64,000 bases of DNA from Emydura subglobosa (GCA_007922225.1 ML680053.1:10998870-11062869); one strand, 5' to 3'; positions 55,501-64,000 are shown, counted from the first letter of the stretch. The notes: generated by a model from the letters alone, not told the origin. Numbers and translations: made by a program.

Positions 55501-58500
55501 TGGAAATTTTAACTATAAAGCTTTTCATTCGTTAGTGATTATGGGAGGTAGAAAATAGATAGCCTTTATTTTAGCAAAACACTTGTGAGCAAAAAGGAAG
55601 CTAAGCTTTGCATATTTTGTCAATTATTTTTCCTCCGTGAAGTTTTCTGTGAGCTACTAACGCAATATGGGGACACTGCACTCTAGATTTCTAATACAAA
55701 CAATCATATTAGCTATTCATGAAAGGCTTATTCCTGCAAAGTTCTGAGCAACCTCAGCTCACAAGAGCCACCACAGAAGTTTAAGTTGCTCGACGTCTTG
55801 CAGCACTGGGCCCTTAAAGAATTTGATAGCAGTAATTTAGTAATTTTCAAAGTTTAGCACAACATTTTTGTGAATTACTCAAACCAGCATTTAGAGAGAG
55901 AAGATAGGTGAGGTAATATCCTTATAGGATTAACTTTTGTTGGTGAAAGAGATAAGAAGGAGAGCTCTATGTAGCTTGGAAGCTTGTCTCTTTCACCAAC
56001 AGAAGTTGTTCAAATAAAAGATATTACCTTACCCACCTTGTCTCTCTAATATTCTGGGACCAACACGGCTACAATAACATTTCAAACCAGCATAACATTT
56101 TTGTGAGAGATATTTTACCTTGTGATTGAAGTTATTTGATCCAATCTCTAGCTATTAGACACCAGGATGAGACCTGTGCGTGGGGCACATTATCGCATAT
56201 CTACCTATTTCAGGGCTCTTATGCCTTCCTCTGAAGTGTCTTTTAACAGTGAGGGTAATTAACCATTGGAACAGTTTACCAAGGGTTGTGGTGGATTCTC
56301 CGTCATTGGTAATTTTAAAATCGGGATTGAATGTTTTTCTAAAAGATGTACTGTAGTTCAGACAGGAATTATTTCAGGCAAGACCTATGGCTGGCCTGTA
56401 TTATGTAGAAAGTCGGACTATATGATCACACTGGTTCCTTGTGGCCTTAGAATCTATGACTGTGGGCTGGCCACTGTCAGAGACAAAATACAGACCAGAT
56501 GGTCCTTGGGTCTGATCTACTGTGGCAGTTCCTATGCTAAAACTATGAGAAACAGCAGCCCTGAGATATCTTACAAGTTTTGAGTTAGATCTTCAAAAAA
56601 ACAGGAGAATAAAATTATGCTCCTAAATCCATATTTAGGATTCATAAAATAAGATTTGTCAAAAGTTCTGAGTACACAGCACCTCTGATTGGGTTTTATG
56701 CCCTAGTAATGCTATATATTAATTGTTGAGATCAGTAGGAGCTCCTGGATGCTCAACAGTTTTGAAATTGGGCCACTGATTTAGGAATCTAAATATGGAT
56801 TTAGGACCTTAAGTTTAGGCAATATTTTTTTTTTAGTCTTGGTCACTGTGTCCTGTGTTTAACTAACCAACCAATGGAACACAGACAACAAATATACTAA
56901 CAGCTGGGAAAGCTTTATGTCACTGTCACCTGCAAAGTGTGCTGTAAAACCCTGCTCGCTAATACATATAAACTTTGTGCATTTCTGACTACACATAGGA
57001 GCAAATTGACTTTCAACATACGTTCTTTGTCACTCTGCAGGAACTGTGCATCTAGCTGCCCTTAGTAAGGAGGAAATAATTTTAAGTAAAACATGACATA
57101 GGAAAGTTGGATTTTCTTGAAGACTTGTTGAAGTTTATTGTTGACAGAGAGTGAATAGAGGATGAGAAATTAAAATAGATGAAGATAATGTGCACTCTTT
57201 TATATTTCTATGGGCCTCCAGGAAATGTGCTACCTGTGTATGCAGCGTGCTCAGAGGAACATCCCAGTGTACTTCAGTGAAGAGAGGCGGAGGAAAGAGC
57301 TGGATGATGACAGAATATTGGCACAATACCAATCTATGAAAGACCAGGAGGCTCTTCATAGGCAGCAGGTATTCCATGCAATTTGAAGCGCTCAGAAAAA
57401 CAGAATTCCTACCACCAGGGGGAACTGAGTTTTGAATGTTTGAAAGAAGTAGGCAGGAAAATCTGCAGATGCTTGTCTATTTGCTATTATGAGAAATTCT
57501 AAATAAAAAATAAGGGAATAAAGAGAAACCTGCTATATCAAGAGCTTGGTCCAAAACTAGTTGAAATCAATGGAAGGAGTTCCATTAAAATCAGTAGGCT
57601 TTTGCTCAAGTGCTTTAATGGGAATTATTGATTTAACTATCACATTGTTGCGTATCAGAAATCTCTGTTTGTGCCCCGAGTTCTAAAGACTTAGAGCAGA
57701 ATTCTCTGTGCACGGTATTTCTTTACATTTTCCATTCTGGGAGTGAAACGGGTTCCAGTGAAGAGGACCTACACAAGACTCGTTGCATCACTTCAGCCCC
57801 ACATGTTAAGGGTTTAAATGGTGCAAAAGGCCCTGTGCTAGGTCCTCGGCAGTGGCAGGCATTTCAGTCACCATGTGCAGATCAAGCATTGCCACCCCAA
57901 ATATTCAAAATTCATAAGAATGGCTTAAAAAAGAGATTTTACAAGATTTTATCATAAAAATAATAATACAAATTTAGGGTTTTTTTGGTTTTTGTTTGTT
58001 TGTTTTTTGCCTCCTGGCTTTTAGGTCACATTTTCAAATTTTTCTCTGCAACCATGATGTCTAGAAACATTTTTTTTAAAGAAAAAGTGAGAGCTGAGAT
58101 TCTCAAGTAATCACATTATTTCATGAGCAGGGGCTTAAGAAAAACAACAAATATTACAAGACTGCCTATAAAATCACAAGAGTTGGGAATGCTGAGCTCT
58201 CAAAGAGACATAAAGTGACCTCTGTAAATATACAGCTAAATATCAACAAATAAATCTGCCAGGTGATTTTGGACAAGAGAATTGTGTCCTTAGGGTAGGC
58301 AGGGTAAATAGGGTCCTAAGGTCAGGACACCTAGGTTCTGTTCCCAGCTTTGCCACTGACCTGCTGTGTGATCCTGGGCAAGTCACTGCATTTCTGTGCC
58401 TCAGTTTCTCCCTCTGTAAAGACACTCCCTTTGTAAAGCAGTTTTAGGTCTATAGGATGAATGAAAAGTGTGTAGAGAACTAAGTGGTATTATCATTATT

Positions 58501-61500
58501 CACTATAAATATATTTGTTTCAGGAAGTATTAAAAATGTTATCAGTCATATAATTATTTTTATATAAATCTAATCTTTTGATGGTGCAGTAAATAATATT
58601 AGGACCTAAGCTGCTAGGACTTGATCCAAAGCAGATTGATGTCCCTGGAAGTCTTTCCATTGATGTCAATTGCACGTCCAGAGAATAGACATGTAATTAC
58701 TAGAGGATCTCCTTGCTGTTCAATGACATTATTTCTGTTCATTCTTCTATTTAAAATAAATCGATTTTCTTTTCCTCCCATGATAGATGAAATTCTTGGC
58801 GAACAGAGAACAGAACCAAAAAAATGCTGCCTTTAATCTTGGGGTGGCTGAAGCAATGAGAAACCACAAGAATGAAAAATCCACAGAATTTCATGTAAGA
58901 GGTTGTTTTTTTTTTCCCAAAAAGAATATTTCCATCCTGGAAACTTTTCTGTTCAAGCTGTGTATTGACTTTCCATTAGCATAATACCATGGAAAGAAAC
59001 ATCAGAAACTGTGAAAACACAAAGCATGAATAGGCAAACCTTTCAGTGCATGAACTTTCAACAAGGGAGAGTATTAATGCATTTATCAGTAACACTCAGA
59101 ATTTTATCATCATTTAGTCTGTCCTGCCTAACACAGGCCACAGACTGTCACGAGTAATTCCTATAATGGAAGGAATTATTCTTCCCTATGATGTAAGTGA
59201 ACATTATCTAGCACAGTGTATTGGAGCATAGTGATAACAATAGTGATGTGGTGTTTGGGCCACTTGGGGGCATTAGTGAGACCTTTGTCAACATTCTGTC
59301 ACCAAGTTGAGGGGAGTTTTGGGGTGGTTCCCCTGGTTCAGATGGGATCATCCCCTCTCTGGATAAAGCATCTCTCTGCCTGAAATAATTCTGCAGTGTT
59401 CGTATGTAAGGAAATGATGCCATATGTTCGCGGTATTGTCATCTATCTAGTTTCTCCCATCAGAAATGAAATGTGGTTTTTTTCCTTGCAGAAATCATTC
59501 GTTTTTGTTAAACGGCAACCCAGCCCACCCCCCTACATCAAGCAAGAGGAGTATTCACAAGAGTTGTTGAAGCAAATGGATGAGAAGAGGGAGAAGGAAA
59601 CAAAACTAAAGCAAGACAAAGAGCTGATGGATCGGCTGGAACAAGTGCAGCTTGCAGAAGAGTAAGTCTGGCTCTTGTGTCTACCGAGGGTAGGAGCTGG
59701 TGGTGGTGGTGGTGGTGGTGGTGGGTCCATTCTACACCTCTGTTGCCCATAGCACTGGAGTTAGGACCCAGAGGCAATGGTAATAAAGTCAGTCCTCTTC
59801 AGAGCTGATTGAATAATTGAGTTTTTGATTCTATAGCCAAACCAGTTAGTGTCAAACAGAAACTGAATTTTTTGGTTTTTCTTGCCAAAACCAAAAACCA
59901 AAACCATTGTGTTTGGGCTGAAACAAAATATTTTGAGTGTCAATTTGAAATGACAGGGAAACGAACCATTCTAACATTTCTGATTTTTCTTTTCCATTTT
60001 TTCCTTAGCTGAAACTATTTACGGAATTTGACCTGAATTCACGAATAGCTTTGGTGCCCGAAAAAGGCATGTTTCAATGAAAGAGCTATTTGCACAAAAA
60101 ATGTTACCTAGCCATAGTCCTGTTCTGTTTTGAATGCTGGACTGGGACACCCTTGAGAGTGTGATCAGAAATATGATTTTAAAATATTCCTATTATGTGT
60201 CTCTACCCAGTCTAACTGTTGAATCATTTCACCCACCTAATGGTGTCTAAGCACCTGATGTTATAGGTCAATTCTACAGTACAGGTCAAAGAGATACTTA
60301 TATGAAATACAACAACAAAACATCCCATAAATATCCTTAAAAATCTACATTCACTAATTCACTCCTATACAGTTAGTATGGGGATTGAGGGGAAGCCGCT
60401 ACTGCCCTATATGTAATGGCACAAAGATCAGGATTGGTGACTTCAGAGTGACTTGGATTACTTTGGTATGGTAGAAAAGGGGCTTCTTGGGATAGGGTCT
60501 GCTTTTATGTCTCATTCAGTGCCATTGCTGAATGTGTTGTGAGGGCATAACAAATAATAAATGCTACTAAGGTAGAAGAAAGTAATATTAGATTCACAAA
60601 TAAATGTAAGGGACAAATTCTCATTTCATTTATGCTGATGTAAACCCACTCACGTCAATGTAGACACTTTCGTTTTACACTAATGTAACTGAAATCAGAA
60701 CCTGGCTCAAAGAGTAGTAAAAATACAGATTTAACAATGTTAAGGTGCGGTGAGTGTAATGCAATACCCTTACAAGTAATTTAGGCAGAATTTATGTGTG
60801 TGGTTGTGGAGAGAGAGGTTAATAACATGGCACTAGCTTCCATGTTGATTTAAGGCAAACATTTTTGTAGCCAGAGCCAAAATTCAAGCTGAACCACTAC
60901 AGCAGAACCTCAAGAATGGAGGTGGTTTGTAACTCTGATATGTTTGTAAGTCTGAGCAAAACATTATGGTGGTTCTTTCAAAAGTTTACAACTGAACATT
61001 AACTTAATGCAGCTTTGAAACGCTACTATGCAGAAGAAAAATGCTGCTTTCCCTTCATTTTTTTTAGTAGTTTATGTTTAACACAGACAGTACTGTACTG
61101 TTTTTGGTTTTTTTTTTCCCCCTCTGCAGCTGCCTGATTGTGTACTTCTGGTTCCAAATGAGGTGTGTGATTGATTGGTCAGTTCATAACTCTGGTGTTT
61201 GTAACTCTGAGGTTCTGCTGTATATGGGATTTGAAAAAAAAATACATGAAATGGTGAATGAGGACATTGTAACCATGAGGAATCAACTCTGGTTTATTGT
61301 GTCTGCTCTGCATCTCATTTATGCAATGCTGCAGTACAAGCAGGTGCTCTGAACCAATCAGGGCAATGGGTAGCAGCTATTTCATTCTGTTACAGAATTA
61401 CTTCAGTCAGCATTCGCTACAATAAAACATTACTGCCTCAGCTTCCTGCCTATTCTAATAGTGTTCTTTTCTATATAAGTTCTTATCGCCATAGTATTGG

Positions 61501-63451
61501 AGCACCTTCCACTTGTGTATTAAATGATGTGATTATATGTGCAGTGTAGCTTCTTGGTTTGGGCTGGATTCAGTTTTGGGTTGTGTGTTGTTTGTCTACA
61601 TGCTGCTCTGTGTTTATATTAGAGAAGGCAGGTGCACTTGGAGGGGACAGTAGGGAGGTGCTTGTTGTGATGGTTCTTGGTTCCTGAGGTGGGGGTGGTC
61701 GTCTCACAGTCTCAGACTGCCCCTCAAGTTTCCTACACAGATGAACTTTACTCTTATGGTAGGAACTTAGAGGGTCAGCCACTTGTGAAACTTTTTTTTT
61801 TGCCTCTTCAAACACAGGGACAATGATTTAACAAACTGGCTGGCTAGGGTTCACTGTATGTTTATAACTGCTCTCTGCCAGATGGAATCAGAACATTTAC
61901 ATTGTGTGTCATAGGCCCTATACTGCTAATAGTGAGTGGAGGCTTTTCTTTGTATCAGATAGTAGAGGATGACAATGTTTTTGGAGCATGGAGAGTTCTG
62001 AGTTCTATTCCTGCTGAATTCAGAAAATTCCAAGCTGCCAAGGTATGGTAAGAGAGAGAATCATGGGCTATAACCAGTATCTAACAGTTATGGATTGAGA
62101 TGTACTATTGGTAGATCTGTATTTCACAGGATGTGCCTGGATGAATCCTGTACACTTATTTCTTGGAAATACCATCTCATAAAACTCGTGACTCTTTTGT
62201 ATTTTTCCTTCTAGGTTAGCTGCCCAAAGAGCTAAATACCTGAAGGGCAAGATGGAAGAAATGGAGTGTTATAAGAGGGCCTTAGATACACAGGTAAAAA
62301 CTTGTGATTAGTATGATTATGTGTGTTCCTCAGTAGCCAATTCCACTGACTTGATAGTATAACTTGGACAAAGTTTTAAAATGAAAAAAAATCAACTTTC
62401 CTAACTATTATGTAGCTAAGTTACATGTCTTTAAAAATTAGAATGTTTCTCAGAAAGTTGTGGGGAAGGGTAGAAATCTACCTATATGAAGGTGACATAT
62501 TTAAAAAACTCTATATGATATAAATCATAATAAGATGCTTCAGAATTTTGAGAATTATAATTTATAGCCAGTATTTTAAAGCTGTTGAGATGGTGAGTCT
62601 ATTTAACACCTACAATGAGCCTCAGTTTACAATGTTTCTATTGCTGGCTAAGAAAATAGACTATTCTCCCTCAAACTGATTAGCTAGAGGTATCTGTTTG
62701 GATTGAGTAGAGCTATACAAAGTCATCGTGGATTTTTCTGAGAAATTTTGCATGAATTGCCACTAGATTCCAAGAGCTTAGGCAACGTTCAGTTCCTGCT
62801 CTGAAGATCTTACAGACTAAATGGAGGAAACACACAAAAAGGTGGGAGGGGAAACAGAGGCACAGAAAGGTGAAGGGATTTGCCCAACGTCACAGAGCAA
62901 GTTAGTGGCATAGCTGAGCGTAGAACCCAGGTTCTTCTTCCAATCCAGTGCCTTATCCACTACATCATGCTGCCTCCTCCATAAGGTGAAATTTAAAAAG
63001 GAAAAAATATGGGCTTGAATATCAATAAATGATTCCTGAACTCTATTAGCCTGTAAATAATCGAGGGAAGTGGTGGGATCCTCATTGGTTGTAGCATTTA
63101 AATTCAGAGAAAGATTAGATGATTTAATAGGTCTTTCCCCATCACTAGCTTCTGTCATTTTACGTTTTCAGAGCCAGGCGTGAGGTTAGAACCATGGTAA
63201 AATCTTCCGATTAACCCAATACAGGTAAAGATGAAGCCGATGCAGTTGCCGGTCTGTGAGCCTGACTCAGCAGACCTCATCTTTGGGAAGAGTGATATGA
63301 CCAATGAGAAGCTTACAGAAAAAAGGCAGCGAGCCCAGGAGTTCTACAAGCACCAGTTGCACTCAGCAGCCCAGCGGAAGAGGACGGCTATCCTCAATCA
63401 GCTGGTGGAGCAGAGGAGGGAAGCTGACGCACTGCAGAGAGCAAAGCGAGA
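40457..63451 (+). CDS. CCDC81: CCDC81, coding exons 1-13 (3' exons beyond window)
   Basis: CCDC81 is a centrosome/centriolar-satellite protein with two N-terminal HU-like domains of the HU-CCDC81 family. Exons join in frame: 40457-40535, 41818-41879, 42861-43017, 44673-44929, 46199-46284, 47914-48041, 49531-49654, 55150-55273, 57222-57368, 58787-58894, 59492-59661, 62215-62293, 63225-63451. This gives 582 complete codons plus two bases. HU1 spans about residues 1-99 and HU2 about 100-185. A lysine/glutamate-rich linker follows to about residue 260. A CxxC pair (MCYLC) occurs near 341-345. Charged coiled-coil segments run from about 350 to the end. The ATG has A at -3. The human protein is about 650 residues, so roughly 70-100 residues are missing downstream. 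All splice sites are GT-AG, with no stops. Confidence 0.96.
40629..40736. mobile_element. Short inverted-repeat element (GTGACCAGA type)
   Basis: GTGACCAGA at the left and TCTGGTCAC at the right are perfect 9-base inverted ends. The interior AAAATGGGGACGGGG and CCCCAAATATCCGG is the body of a dispersed reptile repeat. Superfamily not determined. Confidence 0.65.
40755..41005 (+). mobile_element. tRNA-derived SINE, sense
   Basis: It carries a B-box-like GGGTTCCACTCC, then CTCAGTTTCCCCATTTGTAA and AAATGGAAGTAATACTAGTC, the conserved SINE body. The A-box half is poorly preserved. Confidence 0.7.
41818..41879 (+). CDS. CCDC81: CCDC81 coding exon 2
   Basis: Acceptor TTTCAG, donor GTGGGA. It completes the glutamate codon and encodes VFSIWANVSEFVERQLSMKK, the helix pair of HU1. 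It leaves phase 0. Confidence 0.95.
42861..43017 (+). CDS. CCDC81: CCDC81 coding exon 3
   Basis: Acceptor TTTCAG, donor GTAAGA. It encodes GVQIPGLGTFSFLRQKLDVG, the conserved glycine/phenylalanine strand signature of the HU fold, then FILLQRPVFLLSEKLAQIHG. It leaves phase 1. Confidence 0.97.
43850..44075. mobile_element. MITE-like element, partial
   Basis: The right end GAGTGTAGACCAAGCCTAA is a typical terminal inverted repeat. The palindromic interior TATTATGGGAATAAGC pairs with TTATTCCCATAATAAG. The left end is lost. Confidence 0.55.
44200..44590 (+). repeat. Old repeat plus degenerate SINE tail
   Basis: GACCACTTGTGGTGATCAAAG at the left and AGTGCTTTGAACCTCTC plus GGAAGGTGCTAAATG at the right resemble old reptile repeat text. 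Family not named. Confidence 0.45.
44673..44929 (+). CDS. CCDC81: CCDC81 coding exon 4 (second HU-like domain)
   Basis: Acceptor TTTCAG, donor GTAAGT. The exon encodes nearly the whole second HU domain: DIPIVQLNFIMLSLEG, VVEGCVKETLLF-like helix (EGCVKETLLFFSRSIATKQ), and VEFTFKGIGVLVIRDNKVKM, the strand signature parallel to exon 3. It leaves phase 0. Confidence 0.97.
45061..45098. repeat. (TTA)n-rich simple repeat
   Basis: Imperfect run of TTA and TTTA units in intron 4. Confidence 0.75.
45100..45560 (-). mobile_element. SINE, antisense, split by a MITE
   Basis: The body phrase GATGGGAAACTGAGGCATG ends at about 45292 and resumes with GTGATTTGCCCAAGGGCC at 45467, reaching GAACTGAACCCTGATCTCC (reversed B box). 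Removing the MITE and one TAA restores a continuous SINE. Confidence 0.8.
45296..45463. mobile_element. Harbinger-like MITE in a SINE, TAA duplication
   Basis: The flanks are TAA at 45293-45295 and 45464-45466. The ends GGGTATATCTACCC and reversed GGGCATGTCTGCAC are inverted repeats. Internal GCTAGCTTTAGTCTAGCTAG is palindromic. It is 168 bp with no coding. Confidence 0.85.
45597..45684. repeat. 44-bp tandem duplication
   Basis: Two adjacent copies beginning GGGACCATCTCTCGACTACA, identical over the first 40 bases, start at 45597 and 45641. They lie in repeat-like sequence next to the SINE. Confidence 0.9.
46199..46284 (+). CDS. CCDC81: CCDC81 coding exon 5
   Basis: Acceptor TTATAG, donor GTGAGT. 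It encodes RPGTGDSVISGRETAMSQPR and ACSVVMFP. It leaves phase 2. This is the region after the HU domains. Confidence 0.93.
46355..46584. mobile_element. MITE with TTA duplications
   Basis: TTA at 46352-46354 and 46585-46587 flank inverted ends GGGCTTGTCTAAAC and reversed CCATGTCTACACTT. Internal GAATAGCTATTC-type palindromes are present. It is Harbinger-like. Confidence 0.7.
46590..47913. other. CCDC81 intron 5, right part
   Basis: No recognised feature. AT-rich intron text up to the TTCCAG acceptor. Confidence 0.5.
47914..48041 (+). CDS. CCDC81: CCDC81 coding exon 6
   Basis: Acceptor TTCCAG, donor GTAAGT. It encodes IELKETDNKAAMETIIEEG and a lysine/glutamate-rich stretch KSNKEKEPIEKERAHS. 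It leaves phase 1. The low-complexity linker is poorly conserved in the family. Confidence 0.95.
48042..49530. other. CCDC81 intron 6
   Basis: No recognised gene or repeat apart from a short TTATTCATTATCA duplication near 48080-48110. Confidence 0.5.
49531..49654 (+). CDS. CCDC81: CCDC81 coding exon 7
   Basis: Acceptor TTCACAG, donor GTGAGA. It encodes VAENLPIKRLLSRQSIVPA and GFNLTDELEKNVKQKN. It leaves phase 2. Confidence 0.93.
49855..50460. mobile_element. Interspersed repeat with TIR-like ends (TTAGGCACCTAA type)
   Basis: The left end CAAAGGTATTTAGGCACC and the right end ACCTAGGTGCTTTTAAAA are inverted. Motifs such as TTTTCAAAAGCACC and TAGGCGCCTAAG recur inside. It behaves like a dispersed reptile DNA repeat of about 600 bp. 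Family not named. Confidence 0.5.
50461..51775. other. CCDC81 intron 7, left-central part
   Basis: No gene identified. Contains a CT-rich run near 51664-51690. Confidence 0.5.
51776..51965 (-). mobile_element. tRNA-derived SINE, antisense, internally deleted
   Basis: CAGCATCTGAGCACCTCACA and CCTGTTTTACAGTCACACAG show the SINE body joined across a deletion (the usual CAGATGGGG...AAGGTCACACAG is shortened). It ends with a reversed B-box-like AACTAAACC. Confidence 0.65.
51970..53685. other. CCDC81 intron 7, central part
   Basis: No recognised feature. Ordinary intron sequence. Confidence 0.45.
53715..53854. mobile_element. hAT-type MITE with perfect 8-bp duplication
   Basis: The 8-bp GCCTCACA occurs at 53707-53714 and again at 53855-53862. 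The inverted ends CAGTGGCGTACC are perfect over 12 bases. The 140-bp body (with a C-run) has no coding. CAGTGGCG-type ends with 8-bp duplication are diagnostic of hAT. Confidence 0.9.
53960..54150. mobile_element. Second insert in the SINE
   Basis: TTTTCAGAAAATGCTGAGC and TTTTGAAAATTTTGGCC are dispersed reptile repeat phrases. It separates the two halves of the SINE. Ends are approximate. Confidence 0.55.
54382..54634. mobile_element. MITE, strongly palindromic
   Basis: GTCTACACGGCAATTAAA at the left matches reversed GTCTACACTGCAATTAAA at the right. Internal GCCAGCTCACTCAGGCTC pairs with GAGTCAGCTGGC-type text. It can fold into a long hairpin. No coding. Confidence 0.8.
55150..55273 (+). CDS. 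CCDC81: CCDC81 coding exon 8
   Basis: Acceptor CCTAG, donor GTACAA. It completes a serine and encodes ATSPAPPCFSKTEMDCSPNQ and TARPRTPSPLCQDHGRAGQ, which leads into the CxxC exon. It leaves phase 0. A GTAGGG near 55259 is a weaker donor, not used here because the longer form keeps the DHGRAGQ family block. Confidence 0.9.
55905..56075. repeat. Head-to-head palindromic repeat (hammerhead-like family), copy D
   Basis: The left half has GGTGAGGTAATATCC and TTGTTGGTGAAAGAGATAAG. The right half has GCTTGTCTCTTTCACCAACA and GATATTACCTTACCCACC, the reverse complement of the left. GAGAGCTCTATGTAGCTTGG sits between. The end ACCAACACGGCTACAA is a known dispersed tail phrase. Confidence 0.65.
56240..56462 (+). 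mobile_element. CR1 LINE 3' end, sense
   Basis: It encodes NHWNSLPR-like and VDSPSLVILKSGLNVFLKD-like CR1 C-terminal blocks, then the 3' tail GTCGGACTATATGATCACAC and TTAGAATCTATGAC. It is short and decayed. Confidence 0.75.
56630..56840. repeat. Dispersed repeat fragment
   Basis: GCTCCTAAATCCATATTTAGG and GATTTAGGAATCTAAATATG are inverted, similar to the TTAGG-rich repeat at 49855. Weak. Confidence 0.4.
57222..57368 (+). CDS. CCDC81: CCDC81 coding exon 9 (CxxC and coiled coil)
   Basis: Acceptor CTCCAG, donor GTATTC. It encodes EMCYLCMQRAQRN, a cysteine pair that could bind metal, then EERRKELDDDRILAQYQ and QEALHRQQ, the start of the coiled-coil half. Phase 0 at both ends. Confidence 0.96.
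57369..58786. other. CCDC81 intron 9
   Basis: Contains a SINE at 58290-58500 and two weak palindromic repeats (57530-57620 and 58610-58680, with AATCAATGGAAGG- and TTGATCCAAAGCAG-like phrases). Otherwise nothing recognised. Confidence 0.5.
58290..58500 (+). mobile_element. tRNA-derived SINE, sense
   Basis: B-box-like AGGTTCTGTTCCC, then GTGATCCTGGGCAAGTCACT and CTCAGTTTCTCCCTCTGTAA. This is the clear SINE body. Confidence 0.75.
58787..58894 (+). CDS. CCDC81: CCDC81 coding exon 10
   Basis: Acceptor GATAG, donor GTAAGA. It encodes MKFLANREQNQKNAAFNLG and VAEAMRNHKNEKSTEFH. Phase 0 at both ends. The ATG at its start is internal. Confidence 0.96.
59492..59661 (+). CDS. CCDC81: CCDC81 coding exon 11
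   Basis: Acceptor TTGCAG, donor GTAAGT. It encodes KSFVFVKRQPSPPPYIKQEE, then the coiled-coil run LLKQMDEKREKETKLKQDKE and LMDRLEQVQLAEE. It leaves phase 2. Confidence 0.96.
59699..59724. repeat. (TGG)n microsatellite
   Basis: Eight TGG units in intron 11 just after the donor. Confidence 0.9.
60610..60712. repeat. Palindromic dispersed repeat
   Basis: GACAAATTCTCATTTCA at the left and GAAATCAGAACCTGGC at the right are imperfect inverted ends, with TTACACTAATGTAACTG inside. It is a reptile foldback repeat. Weak. Confidence 0.45.
60900..61220. mobile_element. Tc1/mariner (Tigger-like) MITE with TA duplication
   Basis: The perfect 13-base inverted ends are CAGCAGAACCTCA and TGAGGTTCTGCTG, flanked by TA at 60898-60899 and 61221-61222. 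The 321-bp body has no transposase. The CAG-type end plus TA fits the Tigger group. Confidence 0.85.
61223..62214. other. CCDC81 intron 11, right part
   Basis: No recognised feature before exon 12. Confidence 0.5.
62215..62293 (+). CDS. CCDC81: CCDC81 coding exon 12
   Basis: Acceptor TTCTAG, donor GTAAAA. It completes the glutamate codon and encodes LAAQRAKYLKGKMEEMECYK and RALDTQ, coiled coil. It leaves phase 0. Confidence 0.95.
62765..62990 (-). mobile_element. tRNA-derived SINE, antisense
   Basis: AGAGGCACAGAAAGGTGAAG, TTTGCCCAACGTCACAGAGC and a reversed B box AGAACCCAGG followed by CCTTATCCACTACATC (reversed A-box head). Well recognised. Confidence 0.75.
63225..63451 (+). CDS. CCDC81: CCDC81 coding exon 13
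   Basis: Acceptor ATACAG, donor GTAAGC. It encodes VKMKPMQLPVCEPDSADLIF (conserved LPVCEPDS), then TEKRQRAQEFYKHQLHSAAQ and QLVEQRREADALQRAKR, coiled coil. It ends at phase 2, so the protein continues past the window. Confidence 0.96.
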
Positions 63452-63574
63452 GTAAGCACGCAGCTCAATCCAATACACTGTTTCCAATGAAGCCTTGAGA
63501 AAATTCAACAGCAGTAACTAAATTGAACCACAGGGCTCTGGCGAGGGGCAGGCGGGTGTATTTTCTTCTCTTTA

Positions 63575-63710
63575 AGGCCCCATTCTAGCAAAGCGGTAAG
63601 GCACAGGCTTAAAGTTAAGCAAGTTTCTTCAGTGGGAACTACTCACATGCTTAAAATTAAGCCTGTGCTTAAGCACTTTCCTGGATCAGTCTCAGTGGGG
63701 GAGACTGGGA
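63575..63710. repeat. Foldback repeat
   Basis: The 12-base arms GCACAGGCTTAA (63601-63612) and TTAAGCCTGTGC (63657-63668) are perfect inverted copies. Wider inverted text (AGCAAAGCGGTAAG / CTTAAGCACTTTCCTGG) surrounds them. It is a dispersed reptile palindrome in CCDC81 intron 13. Confidence 0.65.
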
Positions 63711-64000
63711 GCCTTCTGCTGGGATTGACTCAATCTGTGCGAGTTCAGAGCTGACCTTTGTGGTGCGGCCCCCTTTCTGGCTGAACATTTCAGACAAACA
63801 TCTGAATTTGTGGTTGATCTTTTCAGCTGAGCTGGCTATGTTCTTACGCTCTGCCAGGCGCGGACAGATCTGCCCAAGGCTGTGTGGGGTTTCTAATCTC
63901 CACAGGAGCTCTGGCTCAGATAGTGCTCTCAGTCCATGTGAAAGGCATTAACTTTGTCACAGCCGCCAGCAGCTCTGCTGCTGGCAGGGAAAGGGAGTCG
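63711..64000. other. CCDC81 intron 13, window end
   Basis: Nothing recognised. The next exon is outside the window. Confidence 0.5.

Noticed and set aside
56266..56583. A 105-codon frame in CCDC81 intron 8
   Set aside because: It is the translated tail of a decayed CR1, partly in the wrong frame.
59739..59960. Asparagine/lysine-rich text with AAAACCAAAA repeats as a simple-repeat domain
   Set aside because: It is intronic, with no frame across it. It is probably low-complexity or an old dispersed repeat.
61074..61352. A 92-codon frame in CCDC81 intron 11
   Set aside because: Most of it lies in the Tigger-like MITE and it has no splice or family support.

Overview
This window is vertebrate nuclear DNA, most likely from a turtle (or a closely related non-avian reptile). 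It carries long GT-AG introns, abundant CR1 LINEs ending in the ATTCTATG motif, DIRS and Ty3/gypsy retroelements, tRNA-derived SINEs with polymerase III boxes, and many short inverted-repeat DNA transposons. There are no prokaryotic features. The species is inferred from the repeat content only.

Two genes lie head to tail on the + strand, in the order known from other vertebrates (HIKESHI then CCDC81). HIKESHI encodes the carrier that takes Hsp70 into the nucleus in heat stress. Coding exons 2-5 lie at 4287-35218. The first coding exon, about 10 residues, is not visible; it is upstream or in the 791-base assembly gap (2454-3244). CCDC81 encodes a centrosome/centriolar-satellite protein with two N-terminal HU-like domains and a coiled-coil C-terminal half. 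Its first 13 coding exons lie at 40457-63451 and the remaining exons are beyond the window. All exon joins keep frame: HIKESHI gives 187 residues plus stop, and CCDC81 gives 582 complete codons.

Layout: 1-1735, antisense CR1. 2040-2453, tandem array carrying a ZNF143-type motif and running into the gap. 4287-35218, HIKESHI, whose intron 3 (16672-30856) is a retroelement sink: an antisense LINE tail, a deleted gypsy element with integrase ahead of reverse transcriptase, and a DIRS element split by a CR1. 35219-40456, intergenic DNA with SINEs and MITEs, ending in a GC-rich CCDC81 promoter region. 40457-64000, CCDC81 with introns holding SINEs and MITEs, some nested with readable target-site duplications.

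The most interesting signals are the ZNF143-like array, the inverted CR1 pair enclosing HIKESHI exon 4, the gypsy domain order, and repeats with a hammerhead-like core. No previously unknown gene system was found.
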